A stretch of DNA of 64,000 nucleotides. Source: Acetivibrio cellulolyticus CD2. Its GTDB lineage: Bacteria > Bacillota > Clostridia > Acetivibrionales > Acetivibrionaceae. A program made the translations under genes and the position numbers. The stretch spans positions 592,593 through 656,592 of the forward strand of contig NZ_JH556657.1 of assembly GCF_000179595.2 (NCBI RefSeq), in the 5' to 3' direction. Position 1 is the first letter of the stretch; each line of letters opens with the position of its first letter. The notes below the pieces were generated by a model, which had not been told where the DNA came from, did not search any database, and worked only from the letters and a program-made list of their open reading frames with translations. Positions 29,477-40,200 of the stretch are shown here, piece after piece.

Positions 29477-31189
29477 ATGAATATAGTTCAAAGCAAACAG
29501 GAAAGAAAGAAAAAGGTATTACTGCTGACACTGCCTTTTCTGACACCGATATGTCCACCTCTGGGAATATCGTGTATTAAAGGGTTTGTTCAGCCTCATG
29601 GATATGATGTTACAACAGTTGACGGAATGAATGAGCTTGCACTGAGAGAATGGGCTTACACGTATTTCGATACATTGGAAAGTTATATACCTGAGAAAAA
29701 GAGGGGTCACTTTTTCAACGTAGGATTGGATGTTTTAAATAACCACTTTATGGCATTCACAAACCACACAGATAAACAAAAATATGAGATTTTGGTTGAA
29801 GATATTGTGGCAAAGAATTTCTTTGTCCAAATTGATAAAGAACAGATTGATGAACTCAATATGATTGTTCAAAACTTTTTTATTGAACTTAAAACGTTTA
29901 TTTTAAGACTTGTTGGTGAGCATAAGCCTGATGTTTTAGGCTTGTCAGTTTATAGAGGTACTCTGCCGGCATCGTTGTTTGCCTTAAAAACTGTTAAGGA
30001 AATGTATCCGGACGTACTGACCATTATGGGCGGAGCAATTTTTTCACAGGAACTCTTTGTAAATTCACCCAATTACCATCGGTTTATGGAAAGGGCACCG
30101 TATGTAGACAAAATGATAATAGGTGAAGGTGAACTCATATTTTTGAAGATACTAAATGGTGAACTGCCTGCGGAGCAAAAGGTATTTATGATTGAGGACA
30201 TAAAGGAAGGCTTGCTGGAGCTTGATGAGATGCCCCTTCCGGATTTTTCGGATTTCGAGATATCCAACTATCCTTTGCTACCTACATATACCTCAAGAGG
30301 GTGTACTTTCAGGTGCAGCTTTTGTGCTGAAACAGTATATTGGAAAAAATACAGAAAAAAAGAGGCTAAAAAGGTTGTAGATGAGTTTATAACCTTAAAC
30401 GAAAAATATGGGAGGAGTCTCTTCGTTTTGACAGATTGCGTTATAAATCCGCTTGTAAATAACCTTGTTGATGAAATTATTAAAAGAGATTTACAGCTAT
30501 ATTGGGATGTGTATTTGAAAGTTGATAAAAATGTATGCAACCCTGAATGCACAATCAAGTGGAGAAAGGGAGGCTTCTACAGGGCAAGGCTGGGTATAGA
30601 GAGCGGCTCGCAGAGAGTATTGGATATGATAGATAAAAGAATCACGTTGGATGAGATCAGGGCTGCTATTACAAGTCTTGCCTCAGCGGGTATCAAAACG
30701 ACTACTTATTGGTTTTCAGGACATCCCGGTGAGACAGAGGAGGATTTTCAGCAGACTCTGGACTTGCTTGAGGAGCTTCAGGATTATATTTATGAGGCAG
30801 AATGCGACCCATTCAGATATTTTCATACAGGACAGGTAAATGCTGATGTCTGGGCAAATGAAATAGGAAATGAATACTTATACCCGGCGGAAGCAACCGA
30901 TATGCTTCTTACTCAAACCTGGGTGCTAAAGGCAGAACCCGGAAGAGAAGAAATATATAGCAGACAGTGCCGTTTTAAAGAAAAGTGCAAAGAATTGGGC
31001 ATTCCCAATCCCTATTCGTTAAAAGAAATACAAGCAGCAGATGAACGGTGGAAAAGGCTTCATAAAAATGCGGTTCCGATGATTACCGATCTGGCAAAAG
31101 GAGTAGTTTCAATTGATGAGTGTAAGAATGTGAAAAGAATACTTCAGGTTGAAAGTCAATTGACAGATGATACTGAGTTTAATTTTTAG
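29477..31189 (+). CDS. B12-binding-type radical SAM enzyme 2
   Basis: 570 residues, ATG 29477 after GGGGGAG, 28 bases after NRPS3. Same layout as the gene at 19306: B12-binding-type N-terminal half (ICPPLGISCIKGF, VLGLSVYRG, IMGGAIF, IIGEGELIF) and radical SAM motif CTFRCSFC at C276, C280, C283, then RLGIESGSQRVL and GHPGETEEDF. The two paralogues match closely over their whole length, including RGGFYRAR/KGGFYRAR and IKTTTYW, so a duplication is likely. The C-terminus DDTEFNF mirrors the DTDFNF end of the preceding NRPS3, not the DFTF end of its own paralogue. It probably modifies the intermediate passed from NRPS3 (Cys module) to NRPS4 (Asp module); methylation or C-C/C-S bond formation are options. 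The reaction is not determined. Confidence 0.88.
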   Translation: MNIVQSKQERKKKVLLLTLPFLTPICPPLGISCIKGFVQPHGYDVTTVDGMNELALREWAYTYFDTLESYIPEKKRGHFFNVGLDVLNNHFMAFTNHTDKQKYEILVEDIVAKNFFVQIDKEQIDELNMIVQNFFIELKTFILRLVGEHKPDVLGLSVYRGTLPASLFALKTVKEMYPDVLTIMGGAIFSQELFVNSPNYHRFMERAPYVDKMIIGEGELIFLKILNGELPAEQKVFMIEDIKEGLLELDEMPLPDFSDFEISNYPLLPTYTSRGCTFRCSFCAETVYWKKYRKKEAKKVVDEFITLNEKYGRSLFVLTDCVINPLVNNLVDEIIKRDLQLYWDVYLKVDKNVCNPECTIKWRKGGFYRARLGIESGSQRVLDMIDKRITLDEIRAAITSLASAGIKTTTYWFSGHPGETEEDFQQTLDLLEELQDYIYEAECDPFRYFHTGQVNADVWANEIGNEYLYPAEATDMLLTQTWVLKAEPGREEIYSRQCRFKEKCKELGIPNPYSLKEIQAADERWKRLHKNAVPMITDLAKGVVSIDECKNVKRILQVESQLTDDTEFNF

Positions 31190-31228
31190 GAATGCTTAAA
31201 AATCTGAAGTAATATTTCAGATATTCCT
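31188..31228 (+). repeat. Shortened copy of the palindromic intergenic element
   Basis: AGGAATGCTTAAA starts inside the stop codon of radical SAM gene 2, and CTGAAGTAATATTTCAGATATTCCT (split here as CTGAAGTAATA plus TTTCAGATATTCCT) ends at 31228. The outer AGGAAT/ATTCCT and an inner CTGAA/TTCAG stem pair. The right half matches 19266-19288 almost base for base, so the two are copies of one element with an internal deletion here. Confidence 0.6.
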
Positions 31229-31271
31229 TAACACATTAGAGAGAATTTGTTTGGAAGGGGATAAAAAAGTT

Positions 31272-34200
31272 ATGAGTGAAACTATGCAGAATTTGGCTCA
31301 TGAGGTTGGTAAGACAAATAAAGAAAAGAGTTATTGGACAAAAAAGCTGGAAGGGGACCTGGTAAGAGGTACTTTCCCTTATGATAATATACCTGGCATT
31401 GAGAAAAAGCAAACGACTCAAAGCCTTCAATTTGATATTTCAGGATATCTGTTTGAAAAACTGAACAACTTATCGAATAAATCAATGGATAACCTTTTTG
31501 CAATCCTATCTGCTTGTGTAGCATCGCTGTTATACAGGTATACAGGGAACATGGATTTTATTACGGCATTTCCAATACATAAACAGGATAGAGAAGGCGA
31601 ATTCGTAAATACGTTTTTGGTGCAAAGAAGCCAGTTTAATCATACAAGCACTTTTAAAGATATACTTATCAGTACAAAGAAAACAGTGGCGGAAGCATGT
31701 GAAAATGCAAATTTTCCATTGGATAGGCTGCTTGAAACACTAGATGGAAATTCAGATTCAAATTCTTCATATACAATTGATACTGTTGTTCTGTTGGAAA
31801 ATATACATGATAAAGCTTATATAAAACAACTAAGACCAAATCTTATTGTTTCGTTTAAGAAGATGGAAGACTGTATAGTAGGAACTTTGGAGTTCAATTC
31901 GATATTGTATGAAAACAGTACGGTTGAGAGTATTGCTGACAGACTGCTTTGCTTGATGCAAAAAGTAGTTGCGGATGTAAATATTTTTGTTGGCAGTATA
32001 GATATTTTTTCTGAGGAAGAAAAAATGCAAATGCTGGCTTTTAATCAGACATCGGTGGATTTTCCTAGAAGTATGACATTTATAGAGTTGTTTGAAAAAC
32101 AGGCAGCAGAATATCCTGATAAAACTGTTCTGGTATCGGGAGAAGAAAAAATGACTTACAAAGAGTTAAGTGAAAAGGCAAACCAGATAGCCAGAACCCT
32201 TAGAAGATTAGGAATTAAGCCAAATAGCGTTGTGGGAATACACTTGGAACAGTGTGCAAATATGGTTATAGGTGTATTAGGAGTATTAAAGGCTGGTGGA
32301 GCTTATTTGCCGCTAGAGCAAACCCTTCCTAAGGAGAGACTTCAGTATATTATCGAGGATAGTGGAATGGAGGTTCTTTTGTCAAACCAGTCTTTAGCTG
32401 AGAAAATTCTATTCAAGGGAAAAATACTGGATATAAATGATGCTGAAATATATAAGGAAAGCACGTCAAACCTTGAACTGACAGGCAAATACATGGATAT
32501 GGCCTATATAATCTATACATCAGGCACCACGGGTATGCCAAAAGGAGTACAAATAGAAAATCATAGTCTGGTTAACTATATAAACTGGTTTAGTGAATAT
32601 AACAATATAGGCATTGAAGATAAAACAGTACTCTTGTCATCATTTTGCTATGATTTGGGGTACACAGCTGTTTACACCGCACTTTCCAAAGGGTGTGAAC
32701 TTCATATCCTGAACAGAAATTCTTATTCAAACCCAGACGAGGTTTTAAATTATATCAAGGACAATAAAATAACATATATCAAGCTTACCCCATCCCTTTT
32801 CAATGTAATTGTGAATTCTGATAAATTTAGCTCACCAATGTTGTGCGATTCACTTAGATTGGTGGTACTTGGCGGTGAAAAAATAGGTTTTGAGAATATC
32901 AGAAAATTCAATAAGAGTTATCCTCAAACAGAGATAATGAATCATTATGGACCAACCGAGACAACCATCGGGTGTATAGCTTCAAAGCTGGATCTAAATA
33001 ATTTGCAGGCATTCGAGAGACGTTCAATTATAGGAAGACCAATTAACAATATGAAAATACACATTTTGAATAAATCTATGCAGCTTCTGCCAATTGGAGT
33101 ACCTGGTGAAATTGTTATAGAAGGTGAAGGGGTTGCAAGGGGATATGTAAACTCTAACGAATTAACTGCTGAAAAATTTATTTGGGAGCCGTCTATATCT
33201 GAGGATAGGATGTATCGTACCGGCGATCTGGGAAGGTGGATGCCTGATGGTTCGATAGAGTTTATTGGGAGAATAGACAATCAGATAAAAATACGCGGAT
33301 TCAGGGTTGAGCTGTCTGAAATACAATCCAAACTGACAGGAATTGAAGGAATAAAAGAGGCGTTGGTTACTTTCGGGGATGATGGAAAAGGCGATAAATA
33401 TCTGTGTGCCTACTTTGTAGCTCATGGGGAAATAAAGGTAAGTACGATAAGAGAAGCGTTAATAAAAGTTTTGCCGGATTACATGGTACCGTCTTACTTT
33501 GTACAATTAGAAAAGATTCCTCTTACTCCTAATGGGAAAGTTGACTTAAGGAAATTGCCTGAACCTAATGGATATACGGATACAGAGTATGAGGCACCGA
33601 CAAATGAACTGGAAGAAAAGTTTGCATCCATTTGGCAGGATGTGCTTGGTGTTGAAAAGATAGGAATAAACGACAACTTCTTTGATCTTGGAGGGCATTC
33701 GCTAAAGGCAACAGTATTGGTATCTAGAATTCATAAGGAAATGAATATCGAGATACCTATAATGGAGGTGTTCGGAAAACCTACCATCAAAGAAATGGCT
33801 GCTTTCATCAAGGAAGCAGACAAAAGTATATATTTATCCATTGCACCGAGTGAAAAAAGAGATTACTATCCATTGTCATCAGCACAAAAGAGGACTTACA
33901 TACTGACTTGTCTTGAAGAGAACAGTACGGCATATAACAAGCCTGGAACCGTGATGATTGAAGGAAATTTGGACAGGGTAAGGGTTGAGAGTGCATTAAT
34001 CAAATTAATAGAAAGACATGAGACTTTGAGGACGACCTTTCACATTGTAGATGATGAACCAATGCAGCAAGTTCATGACAAAGCAGAGTTTCATATTGAT
34101 TATTTTGAAGATGAAGAAGATAATGTACCCCTAATTATCGAAAAATTGATAAAGCCCTTTGACTTAAGCAAAGCACCGCTTCTTAGAATAGCACTTATTA

Positions 34201-37200
34201 AAGTTAAAGAGGACAAGCATATAATGATGTATGATATGCATCATATTATTTCTGACGGTACTTCCATGAAGATAATAATACAGGAATTTGCAGAGTTTTA
34301 CAGGGGCAAGGAATTGCCTCAATTGAGGATACAATACAAAGACTACAGCATATGGCAGAACAAGATGTTTGAAGAAGGCGTAATGAAAAAGCAGGAAGAG
34401 TACTGGAGAGAGCTCTTAAATGGAGAATTGCCGGTATTGAATCTGCCTGCTGATTTTTCAAGACCTGCACTTCAAAGTTTTGAAGGAGCTCGATTGGAAT
34501 TTGAAACAGGGCTCGAAATCAAGCAAAAGGTAAATTCTCTTGCAAGAGAATCGGGGTCGACAATGTTTATGGTACTACTGGCTGCCTATAATATACTTCT
34601 TATGAAATATACAGGGCAGGAAGATATAATAGTCGGGTCACCTATAGCTGGAAGGCCTCATGCTGATCTTGAGAGCATGGTAGGAATTTTTATCAATACT
34701 CTTGCGATGAGGAACAGGCCTTGTGGCGAGAAGACATTTAAGGCATTTCTAAATGAAGTTAAAGAGAATGCACTGAAGGCATATGCAAATCAGGATTACC
34801 AATTTGAAGAGCTTGTTGAGAAGCTCGGAATCAGGAGGGATATGAGCAGGAATCCTTTGTTTGATGTAATGCTGATAATGCAGAACACAGGAACTGCAGA
34901 TATTGAACTTGAAGACTTGAAACTTAAATCCTATGCATCAGACAGTGGTATATCAAAGTTTGATCTGACCTTTGATGCTGTTGAAACCAACGATTCCATA
35001 AGACTTAGTGTGGAATATGCAACAAAGCTGTTTAAAAAAGAAACGATACAAAGGATGGGCAATCATTATATCAGGATACTGGAAGAGGTAATAAAAAATC
35101 CTGATATCAAGCTTTCTCAGATAGATATGTTGTCTTTTGATGAAAAGGATCAAATAATAAATAAATTCAATGATACAAAAGCTGAGTATACGAAAGACAA
35201 AACTATAAATCAGTTGTTTGAAGAGCAGGTGGAGAGAACACCGGATAAGACAGCTGTGGTTTTTGAAGATAAATATATGACTTACAGAGAACTGAATGAA
35301 AAGTCCAATCAGCTTGCAAGAAAGCTTAAAGAAAAAGGTATTGAGCCGGATTGTATTGTTGGAATCATGGTCGAGCGTTCTTTTGAAATGTTCATTGGAA
35401 TTTTGGGAATTCTAAAAGCAGGTGGAGCATACCTTCCGCTGGATCCTGATTATCCTGAAGAGAGAATAAATTATATGTTAACAGATAGTTGTGCAAAAAT
35501 TGTTCTCACTCAAAAAGAGCTTTTGAAAAACATTAAGACGGATGCAGAAATTATTGAGCTTGATGATAGGGCAATATATGAGTTGGAAAGTACAAATCTT
35601 TCACAGGTTAATACTCATAAGGATCTGGCATATGTAATTTATACCTCAGGATCTACAGGCAGGCCTAAAGGCGTAATGATAGAACATGGTGCGGTAAATA
35701 ACTTTGTAAAGGGTATGACAGATAAAATTGAATTCAATGAAGGAAAAACAATTTTAAATGTCACTACTATTTCATTTGACATATTTGTTTTAGAAACCGT
35801 ATTGGCTTTGGTAAAGGGGTTAAAAGTTGTAACTGCAAATAAAAATCAACAGACAAATCCCCATGAGCTTAAAGAGCTAATACAAAAGAATAAAATCGAA
35901 ATGCTTCAGATGACTCCGTCCAGGATGCAGACACTGATAAATGAAAATGACAATCTGGATTTCTTGAAAAGTGTAAAAGAGATAATGATAGGCGGAGAAA
36001 TATTCAATGAAGTGTTGTTTAATAAATTGAGAAATCAAAAGAGTTTTAAGATCTATAACATGTATGGCCCTACAGAAACTACCGTGTGGTCAGCGGTTAG
36101 TGATTTAACTGATGCCAAAAAGACAGATATAGGGACACCTATTGCAAATACAATGATATACATGATAGATAAGAATAACAATATTCAGCCGGTGGGTATA
36201 CCGGGAGAATTGTGTATAGCGGGAGATGGGCTGGCAAGAGGATATTTGAATCGGTTGGAATTGTCCGATGAAAAATTCGTTCAGAACCCATTTGTTCGAG
36301 GAGATAAGATGTATCGTACAGGCGATCTTGCAAGATGGATGTCTGACGGAAGCATTGAATTCATCGGAAGGATTGACAACCAGGTTAAGATAAGAGGCTA
36401 CAGGATTGAGCTTGGAGAAATAGAAACTTGCTTATTAAAACATCGTGCAGTTAAAGAGGCTTTGGTAGTTGATAGAAAAGACAACTTAGGAGTCGGTTAT
36501 CTCTGTGCCTATATCGTGTTGGAAGAAGAACTTGAAATTAGCAGCTTGAGGAAGTATTTATCTGAAGAACTTCCTGAATACATGATACCATCTTATTTTG
36601 TGCAGTTGGAAAAACTGCCGCTTACGCCTAATGGCAAGCTGGATAGAAAGAAACTGCCCGAAGTTGGTGGCAGCTTTAGCACAGGGACGGAATACGTTGC
36701 ACCCACCAACGAAACAGAGGAGAAGCTTGCAAAGATCTGGAGTGAAGTGCTGGGGAGGGAAAAAATCGGTATAAACGATAACTTCTTTGAGCTTGGAGGC
36801 CATTCATTAAAGGCAACAATACTGGCGTCAAGGCTCCATAAGAAGATGGATATAAAAATTCCTTTAAAAGCAGTCTTCAGCAGGCCGACAGTAAAAGAGC
36901 TGGCAGATTACATAAAAGAGGCTGAGGTCAGTATATATAATTCAATTGAGCCTTCAGCGAAAAAAGAATATTATCCGCTGTCATCGGCACAGAGGAGGCT
37001 ATTTATTCTAAATAAGCTTGGGGATGAAGGAATTTCATATAACCTCCCAGGAACAGTAGTAATTGAAGGAAGAATAGACAGAGTACAGTTTGAGGAAGCA
37101 TTCAAAAAGTTAATTGAAAGGCATGAGGCCCTGAGGACATCCTTTGATCTTGTTGACGGGGAGCCTGTGCAAAGAATCAACGAAAATGCAGATTTTCAGG

Positions 37201-40200
37201 TAGAATACTATGAAGAGGAAGAAGCGAATGCAACAGGTAAAATCAAAGAATTGATAAAACCCTTTGATTTAGAAAAAGCACCGCTTATGAGGGTTGCTCT
37301 CATAAAGGTAGAGGAAGACAAACACATTATGCTTTATGATATGCACCACATAATATCAGACGGCGTATCCATGAATATAATAACAAGAGAATTCTCCGAA
37401 ATTTACAGTGGAAAAGAACTTCCGCAATTGAGATTGCAATATAGGGATTATACTTTATGGCAGAACAGGTTGTTTGAAGAGGGAGTAATTAAAAAACAGG
37501 AAGACTATTGGAAGGAAACCTTCAAGGAAGAAGTACCTTTATTAAATCTTCCAACCGATTTCGAAAGGCCTTTAGTTCAAAGCTTTGAAGGAAACAGTCT
37601 CGAATTTGAAACGAGTGCTCAGATAAATAACAAGATACAATCTTTAGCGAAGGAAACTGGAACAACTGTATACATGATATTGCTGGCGGCATATAATACA
37701 TTTCTGATGAAATACACAGGTCAGGAAGACATAGTAGTAGGTTCACCTATAGCTGGAAGACCCCATGCCGATCTGGAAAACATGGTTGGAATGTTTGTAA
37801 ACACCCTGGCTATGAGAAACAGGCCGTGTGCGGAAAAATCATTCGAGGAATTCCTTTATGAAGTAAAGGAAAATGCTCTTAAAGCATACGAAAATCAAGA
37901 CTATCAGTTTGAAGAACTTATTGAGAAACTTGATATTAAGAGGGATACAAGCAGAAATCCACTGTTTGATGTGATGTTTGTGCTGCAGAATACAGGTGGT
38001 GAAGCTACAGAACTTGAAGGCCTTAGAATCAGGTCATACAGGACAGAAAACAATGTATCGAAGTATGATCTTTCCATTATTGCTTTTGAGGGAAAAGATA
38101 GGATCCATTTCAGATTTGAGTACCGTACAAAGCTGTTTAAGGAAGAAACAATAGAACGAATGAAGGTTCACTTCAAAAAAATACTTGAAGTTGTTTTGGA
38201 CAACGTAAAAATAAAACTAGCTGACATAGATATGATTGCAGAGGAAGAGAAACACATTATTTTAAATGGTTTTAACAACACAGAGGAAGAATATCCTGAA
38301 GAAAAATGTATGCACGTGCTGTTTGAAGAGCAGGTGGAAAGAACTCCTGAAAATGTTGCAGCAGTTTATAAAGAAAAGCAGCTAAGCTATAGTGAGCTAA
38401 ACGAGAAATCCAACCAGCTTGCAAGAGTGCTGCGCCATAAAGGGGTAAAACCTGACAGCATAGTTGGGATAATGCTTGACCGCTCCATTGAGATGATAAT
38501 TGGAATAATGGGAATATTAAAAGCTGGTGGGGCATACCTCCCAATAGCTGCCGATTACCCTGAAGATAGAATAAAGTACATGCTAAGTGACAGCTCCATC
38601 AAGGTATTATTGACTCAAAAGAGTCTGATAAAAGACCTTGAAAGTGATATTGAAGTAATAGATTTAGAAGATGAAGAGATATTTAGGGGAGAAGCTACAA
38701 ACCTTGAACCGGTGACCACAGCGAGTGATCTTATGTATATTATATATACTTCGGGATCAACAGGTAAACCCAAAGGTGTAATGATTGAACATAGGAGTGT
38801 AGTTAATTTTGCGACTTGGAGAATTAAAGCATATGGATATACGATGGATGATGTGACACTTCAGATGTTGTCCTATTCATTTGACGGTTTTGGAGCTAAT
38901 TTGTTTCCCACCCTGGTGTCTGGTGGAAGGGTAGTTATAACGGCAAATGAATTTGGAATGGACCCACAATACATTAATACAATTATCCGCCAGCACAAAG
39001 TAACCAATATGAGTATTGTACCATCGATGTACAGTGCAATTTTGGAATATTCAGGGAAAGATGACCTCGATACTCTGCGATTCGTTGTGCTTGCAGGTGA
39101 AAAGTGCGATAGGCAGATAATTGAGGAAAGTCAGGCAAGAAATCCGCACATTGAGCTTATAAATGAATACGGCCCTACAGAAAACAGTATTACAACGACA
39201 GCTTTAATTGGCATAAAACCGGATAACACTTCAATAATAGGAACAGCCATTTCCAATAATAAATTGTTTATAATGGATAATTACAGTGGATACAAAAGAA
39301 TCCAGCCTATTGGGGTATGGGGAGAGTTGTGTATTTCCGGAGATGGTCTTGCAAGAGGATACCTGAACCAGCCTGAGCAAACTTCTCAAAAATTCATACC
39401 AAACCCATATATAGAAGGAGCTAAAATGTACTGTACGGGGGATATGGCGAGATGGATGCCCGACGGAACATTGGAATTCTTCGGAAGAATAGACCAACAG
39501 GTAAAAATACGCGGATTCAGAATAGAGTTAGGAGAAATTGAAGAAGCCCTGTTAAAGCATGAAAAAATAACCGAAGCAGTGGTAATTGCGAGAAACGACA
39601 ATAATGTTCAAAACTTATGTGCATATTTCATTTCGGATGTTGAATTTGGAATTGGTGAGCTTAAAGAATATCTTTCTGCTAAACTACCTTACTATATGAT
39701 ACCGGCATATTTCGTCAGGATAGAAAAATTGCCGCTCACGCCTAATGGAAAGGTTGATCTTAAGGCATTACCGGAACCGATGAACAGTCTTGATGAAGGA
39801 ACTTTATATGAAGCACCGGTTAATGATATTGAGGAGACAATATCTAAGATATGGGAAGAGGTGCTAGTCCTTAATAAAGTTGGTACCAATAGCAATTTCT
39901 TTGATCTGGGCGGAAATTCAATGAGTTTAATTAAGGTTCATAGTAATTTAGATAAAATCTATCCCGGAATTTTAAAGATTACAGATCTTTTTTCAAACCC
40001 TACTGTAAAGAAACTCGCTGAACTCATAACAAAAAAGACCAGAAACCCTGAAGAAAACATTAAATTGATACCGGTGAGATTACCTGAGGACTATTTTAGT
40101 GGGGATATTCATGGTGTTTCACAACATATTTGTGATTTTGTTATTGAGAAAGAAATACTTAAGGGAATCAGGTTTATTGCGGAAACTGAAAAAGTAGATG

